Assembly (NCBI RefSeq): GCF_004363175.1
Contig: NZ_SNYR01000003.1
Location: 67,001 to 131,000 of the forward strand
From: Maritalea mobilis
Lineage (GTDB): Bacteria > Pseudomonadota > Alphaproteobacteria > Rhizobiales > Devosiaceae
DNA: 64,000 nt
Direction of reading: 5' to 3'
Shown piece after piece: positions 50,393 to 60,900 of the stretch. Position 1 is the stretch's first letter; the number at the start of each line of letters is the position of its first letter. Under the pieces are notes generated by a model. That model was not told the origin of the DNA. It did no database searches and was given only the letters and a program-made list of their open reading frames with translations. A program made the position numbers and the translations under genes.

Positions 50393-50782
50393 CTAACTCT
50401 GCTGCAACTCTGAACTGAGTTCTCGGCTCCATTTGCTCATTCCCGTCATAAGCTTATCTGAGATCTGAGCATAATCCGTCTCAAAAATTCGTTTGGCCCC
50501 ATCCAAATCGCCAGCAACTACCTTGTCGAGCACTGATGATGCGCAAGCATGAAACTCGGCGTGAAGCCGTTTTATGACCTTGTAAGGCATGCCTGCCTTA
50601 ATTTCCGGCGTCATGCTGGGTCCGTAAAGCCATTCGCCAAACGTGCAAAGGTTATCGCATTTAACTGTTTTCGGGTCTAAGTCAGTTTTACCCACAGCAA
50701 TTGCAGCAGACAATTTAAGCTTCCAAGCAGCATGTGCCCCTTTCGCTTTTGTTATTTCTTTCAATATCTCGCTCGACGCCAA
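50393..50782 (-). CDS. Stand-alone CZB (chemoreceptor zinc-binding) domain protein
   Basis: A 129-residue protein that is almost wholly a CZB domain. The zinc ligands of the family are visible: H17 in GAHAAWK, C46 in LCTFGEWL, and H74 and H78 in RLHAEFHAC, with the WLYG motif. CZB domains usually cap chemoreceptors or diguanylate cyclases and sense zinc or hypochlorite. Here no receptor is attached. Start is TTG at 50782, with AAGGAG 7 nt upstream. A CtrA-type site lies 56 nt ahead, in line with motility control. Confidence 0.85.
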   Translation of the reverse strand: MASSEILKEITKAKGAHAAWKLKLSAAIAVGKTDLDPKTVKCDNLCTFGEWLYGPSMTPEIKAGMPYKVIKRLHAEFHACASSVLDKVVAGDLDGAKRIFETDYAQISDKLMTGMSKWSRELSSELQQS

Positions 50783-50837
50783 CAGCCTTCTCCTTCAAAG
50801 CCTAGACATAAATCCGCTCAAGAGTGGATTAGTTTAA

Positions 50838-50852
50838 TTAAAGGCTCCTTAA
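50838..50852 (-). promoter_or_regulatory. CtrA-type site upstream of the CZB gene
   Basis: TTAAAGGCTCCTTAA is an exact TTAA-N7-TTAA. It lies 56 nt before the TTG start of the CZB gene. A further TTAATTAA overlaps its end. Confidence 0.6.
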
Positions 50853-50910
50853 AAAGGAAATTAGCCCACATCGGCCGACAGGCAAATTTCGATAACAACG
50901 GGCAAATTCG

Positions 50911-52302
50911 CTAGGTCTTCGGCCCGATCATCTTTTCGGGCCGCACAATCTCATCAAATTCTACTTCACTCAGCAAATCGAGCGTCAATGCCGCTTCGCG
51001 CAGCGATGTACCCTTTTCGTGAGCATATTTGGCGATTTTTGCCGCAGAATCATAACCAATCTTTTGGTTCAGCGCCGTCACCAGCATCAAGGATTGCTCC
51101 AAATGATTTTGTATATTTGCGCGATTAGGTTCCAACCCAGCAGCGCAATTATCGGCAAAGCTGTTCAACCCATCAGCCAGCAAGCGCACGGACTGTAGGA
51201 AGTTATAAGCGATCACAGGCTTAAACACATTTAATTCAAAATTGCCTTGGCTGGCCGCAATGCCAATGGTGGCGTCGTTGCCCATCACTTGCGTCGCAAT
51301 CATGGTCAAGGCCTCTGATTGCGTTGGGTTCACCTTGCCCGGCATGATGGACGAGCCAGGCTCATTTGCAGGCAAATTCAGTTCGCCTATGCCGCAGCGC
51401 GGACCGGAGCCAAGCCAACGCACATCATTGGCAATTTTCATCGCGGCAACCGCCAATTGTTTGATCGCCCCATGCATGCCCACAAAAGCATCATGAGCCG
51501 CCAGATAGGCAAACTTATTTTCTGCGGTCACAAATTTATGCCCAGTTAGAGCTGCAATCCGGTTGGCCACCCGCTCCGCATATTCAGGATGCGTGTTCAG
51601 CCCTGTGCCCACAGCAGTCCCCCCAAGCGCCAATTGCAGCATTTGCGGTTCCTGCGCCTCAATCGCCTCCAGCGCAAAATCTAGCTGCGCCACCCAACCG
51701 CTCATTTCTTGCCCTAAGCTGAGCGGCGTTGCATCCTGCAAATGTGTGCGGCCAATTTTGATGATCTCATCATATTGTTTGGCTTTTTGATCAAGAATGG
51801 TGCGCAAATGAACAATGGCTGGCTTGAGCCGCTTCACCAGCTCTTGCACCGCAGCAATGTGCATTGCTGTTGGAAATGTATCATTCGAGCTTTGCGATTT
51901 ATTCACGTGATCATTGGGGTGGATCGGGTCTTTTTTCCCCATTTGGCCGCCAGCCATTTCAATCGCCCGGTTTGAAATAACTTCGTTCACATTCATATTG
52001 GATTGGGTGCCCGACCCGGTTTGCCACACTTTGAGGGGGAAATGATCATCAAGCTTGCCCTCAGCAACTTCGTTCGCCGCCGCCACGATCAGATCTTTCT
52101 TATCATCCGCCAACAGGCCAAGATCACAATTCACCTCAGCCGCCGCACGCTTCAAAATTGCAAATGCATGCACAATTTCAATCGGCATAAATTCATTGCC
52201 GATCGCAAAATTCTGCATAGACCGGGCGGTCTGGGCGCCATAATAACGGTCAACTGGCACCTCAATTTCGCCCATAGAATCTGTTTCAATACGTGACGTC
52301 AT
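50911..52302 (-). CDS. fumC: Class II fumarate hydratase
   Basis: A 463-residue TCA-cycle enzyme interconverting fumarate and malate. Key segments are [52 protein letters not shown] and the signature [16 protein letters not shown] with the catalytic serine loop. Start at 52302 has AAGGAG 6 nt upstream and a family N-terminus ([16 protein letters not shown]); the longer frame to 52410 lacks support. It is divergent from the DUF2867 gene. Confidence 0.96.
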   Translation of the reverse strand: MTSRIETDSMGEIEVPVDRYYGAQTARSMQNFAIGNEFMPIEIVHAFAILKRAAAEVNCDLGLLADDKKDLIVAAANEVAEGKLDDHFPLKVWQTGSGTQSNMNVNEVISNRAIEMAGGQMGKKDPIHPNDHVNKSQSSNDTFPTAMHIAAVQELVKRLKPAIVHLRTILDQKAKQYDEIIKIGRTHLQDATPLSLGQEMSGWVAQLDFALEAIEAQEPQMLQLALGGTAVGTGLNTHPEYAERVANRIAALTGHKFVTAENKFAYLAAHDAFVGMHGAIKQLAVAAMKIANDVRWLGSGPRCGIGELNLPANEPGSSIMPGKVNPTQSEALTMIATQVMGNDATIGIAASQGNFELNVFKPVIAYNFLQSVRLLADGLNSFADNCAAGLEPNRANIQNHLEQSLMLVTALNQKIGYDSAAKIAKYAHEKGTSLREAALTLDLLSEVEFDEIVRPEKMIGPKT

Positions 52303-52455
52303 TTGCCGCTCCTTAAAGTGCTGTTCAAAATCTGCCGCATCATCAAATGATTTCAAGCGCTTTGCAACAATACTCCCCAACCCGCGACAAATTTTACTCT
52401 GGTCATCCATTTAAAATCGGCGTTAAATCGGCCAAAATTTTTTAAAGGATAGACC

Positions 52456-52965
52456 ATGCGTGCCAAGGCAGACCACTTACCCCTTTCCGCCAAGCTGCAT
52501 AACCATATTGGCCCAAATGATTTCGTTGATTGTTTCAGCGTAGAGCTGGGCAAAAACGCCAGCCAAGCCAGCATTGATGAATTGGCGCGTGGCTTTGCCA
52601 CGACTCCGCCCAAATGGGCACAATTTTTGTTGGTGTTGCGCAATATTTTGGTGCAACCCTTTGGCCTGCGCACCGAATTTGATGGCGATCAGTCGCAAAA
52701 AGGCGAATGCAAACCGGGTGAACTAATCAACTTCTTCCGCATTTACCACCGCGACAAAAACGAAATTTTGATGGGAGATGACGATACCCATCTTGATTAT
52801 CGGGTATCGGTTTATCGTTCTCCCAATCGACCGGACAAGCTTTATGCCGCCACTTGGGTGCACCGCAACAACTGGATAGGCCACAGCTATCTATTTCTGG
52901 TGAAGCCGTTTCACAAAATGATCGTGCGCTCCATGGTCACGCGCGGTGCCCGCGCTATGGACTAA
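52456..52965 (+). CDS. DUF2867 family protein
   Basis: A 169-residue soluble protein of the DUF2867 family with no known role. It begins MRAKADHLPLSAKLHNHIGP and ends in the HSYLFLVKPFHKMIVRSMV segment typical of the family, with an acidic middle (GDDDTHLDYRVSVYRSP). AAAGGA precedes the ATG. It is followed after 8 nt by a terminator and a convergent rpmF. Confidence 0.8.
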   Translation: MRAKADHLPLSAKLHNHIGPNDFVDCFSVELGKNASQASIDELARGFATTPPKWAQFLLVLRNILVQPFGLRTEFDGDQSQKGECKPGELINFFRIYHRDKNEILMGDDDTHLDYRVSVYRSPNRPDKLYAATWVHRNNWIGHSYLFLVKPFHKMIVRSMVTRGARAMD

Positions 52966-52973
52966 ACGCAAAA

Positions 52974-53000
52974 AAGCCAGCCTCCAACGGAGACTGGCTT
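52974..53000. terminator. Bidirectional terminator between the DUF2867 gene and rpmF
   Basis: AAGCCAG and CTGGCTT frame an inner CTCC/GGAG pair (one mismatch), with A-run to the left and AAACTTTT to the right. It lies between two convergent genes. Confidence 0.75.
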
Positions 53001-53026
53001 AAACTTTTGCACAAAGCACAAACGAC

Positions 53027-53209
53027 TTAGCTGTCGCGTGGCTCCATGATTTGACGACCGCGATACATGCCGGTTTTCAAATCAACATGGTGCGGGCGAC
53101 GCAATTCGCCGCTGTCTTTATCTTCAACATAAGTTGGTGTCTTCAACGCATCAGCTGAACGGCGATTGCCGCGCTTCATGCCAGACACTTTCTTCTTAGG
53201 TACTGCCAT
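53027..53209 (-). CDS. rpmF: 50S ribosomal protein L32
   Basis: A 60-residue ribosomal protein. [20 protein letters not shown] is the family N-terminus, followed by the alphaproteobacterial form of the body ([28 protein letters not shown]); the zinc-type cysteines are absent, as usual in this class. It is convergent with DUF2867 and is followed on the other side, about 200 nt away, by the divergent ispA. Confidence 0.97.
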   Translation of the reverse strand: MAVPKKKVSGMKRGNRRSADALKTPTYVEDKDSGELRRPHHVDLKTGMYRGRQIMEPRDS

Positions 53210-53412
53210 GGTTCTAACTCCATCAACAAAACGGCACCTGCACCGGAAAAGGCAAGCGCCATCAGCAAACTTTAATCTGTTGGCGCGGGTTATACGCGTT
53301 CTTATTCCGTTTGGCTAGTCTTAATTCGCAACAAAACCACTATTGATCTTGTCATTTGAGGCCGATAGTACTCTTTTTACCCGTCAATCTGCCGCAAAGC
53401 AATAAAGGCACT

Positions 53413-54315
53413 ATGTCTGACCTGAATGCCGCCATGGCCGAAACCGCTCAAAAAATTGAGCAATTTCTCGAACAATTCCTCACCGCGCAGCAGCTAAGCG
53501 CTCCATTGCCCGCACCTGAGCGATTGGTAGAAGCCATTCGTCATGGTGCATTAAATGGCGGCAAGAGACTGAGGCCGGTGCTGGTGCACTTCACCGCAAA
53601 TCTGTTTGAACACCCGCAAGGCGATCTTATTCAAGCAGGCGCCGCCATCGAATGTGTGCATTGCTATTCGCTTGTGCATGACGATTTGCCGGATATGGAC
53701 AATGACGATTTGCGCCGCGGCAAACCCACAGTGCACAAAGCCTTTGACCCCGCCACCGCCATTCTGGCAGGCGATGCCTTACTGACCCACGCATTCGCGC
53801 TTCTGGCGGATGAAAATTGTCACCCTGACCCAACGCTGCGCAATCAATTGGTGATTGAACTGGTTTACGGCGCGGGTGTAGGCGGCATGGCCGGTGGGCA
53901 AATGCGCGACATTGAAGGCGAGCGCAAAGGCTATGATCCAGAAACAATTTCACTGATCCACGCTATGAAAACAGGCGCACTGATCCGCGCTTCGGTCCGT
54001 ATAGGCGCTTTGATGGGCGGCGCAAATCCCTCCGAACTGACGAACCTCACCTCATTTGGCGAAGCCGCAGGGCGCATCTATCAACTGGCCGATGATATAT
54101 TGGACGCCACCCAAAGCTCAGAACAACTGGGCAAAACTGCGGGCAAAGACGAAGCACAGGGCAAATCCACACTTATTGCCAGCCACGGTCTCGATCATGC
54201 CAATGCGGTGATGCGCAAAGAGCTGCAATCTGCGCTATCATTGCTGGATGCCTTTGGCGAACGCGCAACCCCGCTCGCACAATTGGTCACCCATTTTGCG
54301 GAGCGGAAAAACTAA
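53413..54315 (+). CDS. ispA: Farnesyl diphosphate synthase
   Basis: A 300-residue short-chain prenyltransferase. The first aspartate-rich motif is HDDLPDMDND (near residue 95) with GKRLRP before it, and the second is LADDILDATQS near 230; TGALIRASV is also present. Length and motif context fit IspA. ATG at 53413 is preferred, with AAAGG upstream; the frame is open to 53356. It overlaps the convergent decarboxylase by 4 nt. Chain length is inferred from family only. Confidence 0.93.
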   Translation: MSDLNAAMAETAQKIEQFLEQFLTAQQLSAPLPAPERLVEAIRHGALNGGKRLRPVLVHFTANLFEHPQGDLIQAGAAIECVHCYSLVHDDLPDMDNDDLRRGKPTVHKAFDPATAILAGDALLTHAFALLADENCHPDPTLRNQLVIELVYGAGVGGMAGGQMRDIEGERKGYDPETISLIHAMKTGALIRASVRIGALMGGANPSELTNLTSFGEAAGRIYQLADDILDATQSSEQLGKTAGKDEAQGKSTLIASHGLDHANAVMRKELQSALSLLDAFGERATPLAQLVTHFAERKN

Positions 54316-55694
54316 ATAAGCTCTTTCAGCACCTTTTCCACCATCATCACGTCGTCGCGAGTGCAATCAAATTGCCCCACCTGAACGCGGATCACCAAGC
54401 GTCCCTTATGGTGCGTTTGGGTGAGATAGATTCGCCCATCATCATTGATCTGTTGCAGCAGCTTCTCCGTTGCCTCGTCACCCGCCTCTAGCGCAAAGCT
54501 AAACAGCGACAAGCGCGGCGTGGTGATCATCTCAATGCCGGGCAATTGTGCAATTTTGCCATAAAGCTCGTTTGACCAAGCCACATGATTGCGAATGCGT
54601 TGACGCAAATCTTCCAATCCATGCGCGCGCAGCAAAAACCAGATTTTAAGTGCGCGGAAACGTCGGCCCAGCGGCACGGTCCATTCATTAAAATTGGTCA
54701 CTTCTGAGGTGCCCAATGTCTCCAAATAAGTTGGCCGCAAGCCAAGCGTACGCACCTGATCCACCGGGTTGCGCATAAACTGCACCGCACAATCAAATTG
54801 CGCCCCCAGCCACTTATGCGGGTTAAAAATAATGCTATCCGCCCCTTCAGCCCCGTCCCAAAGCTCTCGAAACTCAGGGCAGATCATCGCGCTGCCCGCC
54901 CACGCCGCATCAATATGCGTCGGCAAATCTTCTTCACGCGCAATGGCAATGCACTCTTTCATTTTGTCAAATGCACCAACCGATGTGCCACCTGCACACA
55001 GCACAATGCCAATCGGCAGATAACCCGCCGCGCGATCTTCTTTAATCGCCTGTGCCAACAGGTCGGGCCGCATGGACAAATCATCATCCACCGGAATTTT
55101 CACCAAATTATCTTGGCCAATACCCGCCACTCGCACGGCCTTATCGATGCTGGAATGGGTTTCTCCGCTGGCATAAACCCGCATGCGCGGTTGAGCGGAC
55201 AGCCCTTCATAAAGCCCTTTCCACTCCAAAGCTGCCTCACGCATGGTCAAAATCGCAGATAAAGTTGCCGTGGTGGCACTATCGTGAATGGTGCCCGTAA
55301 ATGCATCTGGCAAGCCAAGCGCTTTGCGCAGCCACACCATCATCGCCTGCTCCACCTCGGTCGCGGCAGGTGCTGTCTGCCAAATCAAGGCATTGCTGGC
55401 CATGGCATTGACCAATTGTTCCGCCAACATAGAAACGGGTGCCGCATTAGCGGGAAAATAGGCGAAAAAGCGCGGATGCTGCCAATGAGTCATCGCATCT
55501 GGCACCAACGATGTGAAATCCTCCCAGATTGTCTCCATCGCTTCGGCATGCTCCGGCGCTGAAGTGGGCAGTTGATCCCGCAACGACCCCGGTTCCAGCG
55601 TGGCCCGCACGGGCCGATCTCGCAGGCCTTCATGATAATCATGCGCCCAATCCGCTGCCTTTTTGCTCCACTCTTTTAAGCCCTTATGATCCAT
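54312..55694 (-). CDS. Aromatic-L-amino-acid-decarboxylase-type PLP enzyme
   Basis: A 460-residue group II PLP decarboxylase. The PLP lysine lies in IIFNPHKWLGAQFDCA (near residue 307), with HIDAAWAGSAMI before it, HDSATTATLSAI for the substrate region and the N-terminal HWQHPRFFAYFPAN segment typical of tyrosine/tryptophan/DOPA decarboxylases. GGGGGAG precedes the ATG at 55694. It overlaps the GNAT gene by 11 nt, and both follow ispG. The substrate is likely an aromatic amino acid but may differ. Confidence 0.9.
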   Translation of the reverse strand: MDHKGLKEWSKKAADWAHDYHEGLRDRPVRATLEPGSLRDQLPTSAPEHAEAMETIWEDFTSLVPDAMTHWQHPRFFAYFPANAAPVSMLAEQLVNAMASNALIWQTAPAATEVEQAMMVWLRKALGLPDAFTGTIHDSATTATLSAILTMREAALEWKGLYEGLSAQPRMRVYASGETHSSIDKAVRVAGIGQDNLVKIPVDDDLSMRPDLLAQAIKEDRAAGYLPIGIVLCAGGTSVGAFDKMKECIAIAREEDLPTHIDAAWAGSAMICPEFRELWDGAEGADSIIFNPHKWLGAQFDCAVQFMRNPVDQVRTLGLRPTYLETLGTSEVTNFNEWTVPLGRRFRALKIWFLLRAHGLEDLRQRIRNHVAWSNELYGKIAQLPGIEMITTPRLSLFSFALEAGDEATEKLLQQINDDGRIYLTQTHHKGRLVIRVQVGQFDCTRDDVMMVEKVLKELI

Positions 55695-56169
55695 ATTTCT
55701 CCCCCCGGTCCGCGCGCTTTGCTGCGCGTCGTACAATCGGATGTTGCTTCAACACATCTAGTCGATGAACAAAAGCAACACCCTTTTCATTTTCCCGCTT
55801 AATCTCAAAACCCAGTTTTTGGTGAAAGTCCATCGACAGACGGTTGGCCTTATAGACATGACTTTCCACATGCACTTGTGGGCTAGCATTTGTGCACTCT
55901 AGGAGCTGCATGAGCAATTCACTCATAGTTGCAGCATTGCGATGATCGGGATGGATAGCAAAGCCGCCAACGAACCAGCAATCGTCTTTTGGCCAGATAA
56001 AGCTATAAGCGATTAATTTGTTATCCCGCCAAACATCTGTGATGTTTGCGCTTTCAAAACGCTGTTTCAGCGCCTGCCGGTGTGCGTCACGCTCAAGCCG
56101 ATCTCCCGCTGCCTCTGTATGTTCTTTCAGCAAAGCCATATCGAGATCGACAATAGCGTCGAGGAGCAA
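55684..56169 (-). CDS. GNAT-family acetyltransferase
   Basis: An acetyltransferase of about 161 residues (start uncertain). The GNAT core is recognisable: FVGGFAIHPDHRNAATMSELLMQLLE carries a modified acetyl-CoA loop (HPDHRNAATMSEL) and NRLSMDFHQKLGFEI closes the fold. I take TTG at 56169 with AAGGA nearby as start; the frame runs open to 56334, inside ispG, and an ATG at 56139 is a fallback. It sits 7 nt after ispG and overlaps the decarboxylase by 11 nt. Acceptor unknown. Confidence 0.7.
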   Translation of the reverse strand: MLLDAIVDLDMALLKEHTEAAGDRLERDAHRQALKQRFESANITDVWRDNKLIAYSFIWPKDDCWFVGGFAIHPDHRNAATMSELLMQLLECTNASPQVHVESHVYKANRLSMDFHQKLGFEIKRENEKGVAFVHRLDVLKQHPIVRRAAKRADRGEKYGS

Positions 56170-56176
56170 GGCGTCC

Positions 56177-57397
56177 TTACCCACCAAACCGCTTCTCAAT
56201 ATAGTCTGCCACCATTGCCTTAAACTCATTGGCAATGTTTGGCCCACGCAGGGTTTTGGCTTTTTGCCCATCAATAAACACAGGTGCGGCCGGTGTCTCG
56301 CCAGTTCCCGGCAGGGAAATGCCAATATCGGCATGCTTGCTTTCGCCCGGTCCGTTCACAATGCAGCCCATCACCGCAACGTTGAGCCCTTCAACACCGG
56401 GATATTGCTCCCGCCATACAGGCATTGATTCGGTTAAATGGTCTTGAATATCTTTTGCCAACTCTTGGAACACGGTCGAAGTAGTCCGGCCACACCCCGG
56501 GCAGGCCGTTACAACAGGTAAAAACTGACGGAACCCCATGGTTTGCAACAATTGCTGTGCAACTTGCACCTCCAAAGTGCGATCGCCGCCCGGCTCTGGC
56601 GTTAGCGAAATGCGGATCGTGTCGCCAATGCCGCGTTGTAGCAAAATGCCCAATGCGGCTGATGAGGCGACAATACCTTTGGCGCCCATACCCGCTTCGG
56701 TCAGGCCAAGATGCAAACCATAGTCGCAACGCTGTGCAAGGTCTGTATAGACATCAATCAAATGCTGCACATTGGACACTTTGGTGGAGAGCAAAATCTT
56801 GTCGCGCCCCATGCCCAACTCTTCTGCCCGTGCAGCGGACATCAACGCTGATTGAATAATCGCCTCACGCTGCACCCGCACGGCACTCCACGGCACCTCA
56901 CGATTGGCATTTTCATCCATTAATTTGGTCAGTAACTCTTGATCAAGCGAGCCCCAATTCACGCCAATCCGCACTGGCTTATCATTCTGGTTCGCAATAT
57001 CGATCATTTGCGAGAATTGCGTGTCGCGCTTGGCTTTGAAGCCAACATTGCCCGGATTAATCCGATATTTTGCCAGCGCTTCGGCGCAGGCTGGATGGTC
57101 CGACAAAAGCTTATGCCCGATATAGTGAAAATCGCCAACCAGCGGCACATTCACATTCATCGCCATCAGCCGATCACGAATATGCGGCACCGCTGCCGCG
57201 GCCTCATCCCGGTCCACAGTGATCCGCACAATTTCCGACCCAGCGCGCCACAACTCAGCCACTTGCCGCACGGTCTTTTCAATATCAGCGGTGTCCGTGT
57301 TCGTCATGGATTGCACAACAATGGGGGCATCGCCACCCACTTGCACATCACCAACCATCACGCCAACGGATTTTCTGCGAGGTATCACTTCGGACAT
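56177..57397 (-). CDS. ispG: 4-hydroxy-3-methylbut-2-enyl diphosphate synthase (flavodoxin/ferredoxin)
   Basis: A 406-residue non-mevalonate-pathway enzyme. The TIM-barrel part begins [20 protein letters not shown]; Fe4S4 cysteines lie in [13 protein letters not shown] (two) and [14 protein letters not shown] (third), with the glutamate following as fourth ligand. All cluster residues are intact. GGAG lies before the ATG. It heads a unit with a GNAT gene and a decarboxylase gene. With ispA it shows the MEP pathway for isoprenoids. Confidence 0.96.
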   Translation of the reverse strand: MSEVIPRRKSVGVMVGDVQVGGDAPIVVQSMTNTDTADIEKTVRQVAELWRAGSEIVRITVDRDEAAAAVPHIRDRLMAMNVNVPLVGDFHYIGHKLLSDHPACAEALAKYRINPGNVGFKAKRDTQFSQMIDIANQNDKPVRIGVNWGSLDQELLTKLMDENANREVPWSAVRVQREAIIQSALMSAARAEELGMGRDKILLSTKVSNVQHLIDVYTDLAQRCDYGLHLGLTEAGMGAKGIVASSAALGILLQRGIGDTIRISLTPEPGGDRTLEVQVAQQLLQTMGFRQFLPVVTACPGCGRTTSTVFQELAKDIQDHLTESMPVWREQYPGVEGLNVAVMGCIVNGPGESKHADIGISLPGTGETPAAPVFIDGQKAKTLRGPNIANEFKAMVADYIEKRFGG

Positions 57398-57537
57398 CTA
57401 ATTCTCCTCAATTCCCCCAAGCATATATGCCGATTGCGCGCCCCATGCAACCAAACCCAATCTTGAAAATCGCCAACAACAACCTATCTATTAAATCATA
57501 TATATAACGCCAATGCGCAAATACTGGGGAGGCAGCC

Positions 57538-57849
57538 ATGATTATTCAGCGCTTAATGCAATTTCGTCGTCAATTGGTCACGCTGTGGCACGCCTTTTGG
57601 CATCCGCTCACGCCGACCTATTTGAAGGTTCTCACCATCCTCACCGCGCTTTATGTGATCAGCCCGCTCGACATTATTGTCGATTTTATCCCGGTGATCG
57701 GCTGGATTGACGATTTTCTAATCGTGTCCTTCGCCGTGTCGTGGATTGTGTCACGCTTGCCCCGCACAGCGACACAATCACACACCCAGCACTATCATGA
57801 AACTGACCCGAACGGGAAAACGATCAACGGCACGTCCCGCCGCATGTAG
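57538..57849 (+). CDS. DUF1232 (YkvA-like) membrane protein
   Basis: A 103-residue protein with a membrane-embedded hairpin region: YLKVLTILTALYVISPLDII (about 30-49) and the family motif PLDIIVDFIPVIGWIDDFLIVSF. The N-terminus is amphipathic and the tail is polar and His-rich. GGGAGG 5 nt before the ATG gives a strong ribosome site. The family is widespread and of unknown role. It is divergent from ispG and convergent with pyc. Confidence 0.88.
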   Translation: MIIQRLMQFRRQLVTLWHAFWHPLTPTYLKVLTILTALYVISPLDIIVDFIPVIGWIDDFLIVSFAVSWIVSRLPRTATQSHTQHYHETDPNGKTINGTSRRM

Positions 57850-57870
57850 GCAATGTGCAGCGCACAAAAA

Positions 57871-57897
57871 AGGCGGGCCGAAGCCCGCCTCATTTTT
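57871..57897. terminator. Bidirectional terminator between the DUF1232 gene and pyc
   Basis: AGGCGGGC and GCCCGCCT pair perfectly (8 bp, 4-nt CGAA loop), with an A-run on the left and CATTTTTT on the right. It serves two convergent genes. Confidence 0.9.
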
Positions 57898-57910
57898 TGA
57901 TTAGATCAGC

Positions 57911-60900
57911 TTATTCGCTTTCAAAGCGCACCAGCAAATCCTTGGCATCGATCTGATCACCTGGCTTCACTAGCACTTCTGCGATCACCCCATCATTCTC
58001 CGCGTGGATGGCTGTTTCCATCTTCATCGCTTCGATAGAGAGCAACACGTCACCAGATTGAACTTCCTGCCCGGCTTTCACCGCCATGGTGGAAACAACA
58101 CCCGGCATTGGCGCACCAACATGCGCCCCATTGCCAACTTCAGCTTTTGGCCGCGCAACAATTTCGCTAGCCATTGAGCGATCAGGCACCGCAACTGTGC
58201 GCGGCTGGCCGTTCAGTTCGAAGAACACCCGCACCATGCCTTTTTCGTTCGGCTTAGACTGGCCCACCAGCTGGATTACCATGGTTTTGCCTTTTTCAAG
58301 GTCAACCAACAGCTCGTCACCCGCTTCAAGCCCATAGAAATAGGCAGGCGTTGGGATCACTGATGTTGGCCCATAAGTTTTCTGCGCCGCCATAAATTCG
58401 GTGAACACTTTCGGGTACATCAAATAAGAGGCCAAACGAAAATCATCAATTTCCAACTCGGTGATTTCTTCGATCTCTTTGCGCTTCGCTTCAAGATCAA
58501 CCGGCTCGAGATAGGCACCCGGACGCTTATCCAGCGCCTTTTTGCCTTTCAGCACTTTGTCTTGCAAAGCTTTCGGGAAACCGTTTGGCGGCTGCCCCAA
58601 ATCACCTGCAAAGAAGCCCACCACTGAATCCGGGAAGGACACATCGCGGCTTGGATCTTCCACCTCGGTGCGGCTCAAGCCTGAAGAGACCATGGCCAAA
58701 GCCATATCGCCCACCACTTTCGAGCTTGGCGTCACCTTCACAATGTCCCCGAACATATCATTCACGTCAGAATAGGTCTGCGCCACTTCGTGCCAGCGCG
58801 ACTCAAGCCCCAAGGAACGCGCTTGCTCCTTAAGGTTGGTAAACTGACCACCCGGCATTTCGTGCAGATAAACCTCAGAAGCACCTGAACGCAGATCACT
58901 CTCAAAAGCGCGATATTGCGTGCGCACCGCTTCCCAATAGAACGAGATTTCGCGGATTGTTTTCGCATCCAATTCAGGGTCACGCTCTGTACCGCGCAGT
59001 GCCGCCGCAAGCGAGCCAAGACATGGCTGCGATGTGGTGCCAGAGAAGCTATCCATCGCCGCGTCAATTGCATCAACGCCCGCGTCAACGGCCGCCAAAA
59101 CGGTAGCCGCAGCCGCGCCTGACGTGTCGTGCGTATGGAAATGGATCGGCAGGTCGGTTTCTTCCTTCAAGGTCGAAATCAATTTGCGCGCCGCCGCTGG
59201 TTTCAACAGCCCGGCCATATCTTTCAGCCCAAGCACATGCGCCCCGGCTTTTTCCAACTCTTTGGCCAGCCCCACATAATATTTCAGATCATAAGTGGCC
59301 CGATCAGGGTCCAGCATATCACCAGTGTAGCAAATCACGCCTTCGCAGACTTTGCCCGCCTCAATCACCGCATCCATGGACACGCGCATATTCTCTACCC
59401 AGTTCAGGCAGTCAAACACGCGGAACACATCGATGCCACCTTTAGCCGCTTGTTCCACGAAGAACTTCACCACATTATCCGCATAATTGGTGTAGCCAAC
59501 GCCGTTGGAACCGCGCAGCAACATCTGTGTCATAATGTTTGGCGCTTCTTCGCGAATGATCGAAAGCCGCTCCCATGGGTCTTCGGTTAGGAACCGCATA
59601 GACACGTCAAAGGTCGCGCCGCCCCAGCACTCAAGCGAAAACAAATTGGGCATGCCATGGCTGTAAGCCTTGGCAATTTTCACAATATCATGGGTCCGCA
59701 TCCGCGTGGCCAATAGGCTCTGGTGCGCGTCGCGCATGGTGGTGTCCGTGAACAGCACCTGCTTTTGCGCCTTCATCCATTTGGCCAAACCATCTGGCCC
59801 GTCACGATCCAAAATTTGGCGCGTACCGTCCAATACAGGTGGTGGCGCAAATTTTGGCACCACAGGCGCCGCCGCTTCCGCTGGCGGCTTTGGTCGATCC
59901 TTAACCTCTGGATGGCCGTTCACTGAAACATCCGCCAAATAGGTCAACAAACGCGTTGCCCGGTCACGCCGTTTTGGGAAGTCGAACAGTTCAGGCGTAT
60001 TGTCGATAAAGCGCGTGGTATAGCTATTATCCCGGAACTTTGGATGCGAAATAATGTTCTCAAGGAAATTGAGGTTTGTAGTCACGCCGCGAATACGGAA
60101 CTCGCGCAAGGCCCGATCCATCCGTGCAATCGCATCTTCCGGCGTTTGCGCCCAGCAGGTCACTTTTTCGAGCAAAGGATCGTAATAACGGGTGATCACG
60201 GCACCAGAATAGGCGGTACCACCGTCCAAACGCACGCCGAAACCTGTCGCGCCACGATAGGCAGTGATGCGGCCATAGTCAGGAATAAAGTTTTCTTCCG
60301 GGTCTTCTGTCGTCACCCGGCATTGCAGCGCGTGACCATTCAAATGAATGTCTTCCTGGTTCGGCACGCCAGACTTCGGATCACCAATCTTTTCGCCTTC
60401 CAGCACGCGAATTTGCGCTTTGACGATATCAATGCCCGTCACTTCTTCGGTAACAGTGTGTTCCACCTGAATGCGTGGGTTCACTTCGATAAAGTAAAAC
60501 TCATCACTGTCCGCATCCATCAAAAATTCGACGGTGCCCGCGCCGCGATAATTGGCAGCTTTGCCCAATTTGATCGCCGCGTCAGTGAGGCCCTTGCGCA
60601 CATCTTCAGTCAGATAAGGCGCAGGTGCTCGCTCCACCACTTTTTGGTTGCGGCGTTGCACAGAGCAGTCCCGCTCAAACAAATGCACCAAATTGCCATG
60701 ATCATCGCCGATCAGCTGCACTTCCACATGGCGTGCGCGCTCGATCAGCTTTTCAAAATACATTTCGTCTTTGCCGAATGCAGCTTTGGCTTCGCGCTTG
60801 GCTTCCGCCACTTCCGCCCGCACAGCTTTTTCGTCGCGGATAGTGCGCATGCCGCGGCCACCGCCGCCCCAGCTGGCTTTCAACATCAATGGGAAGCCAA

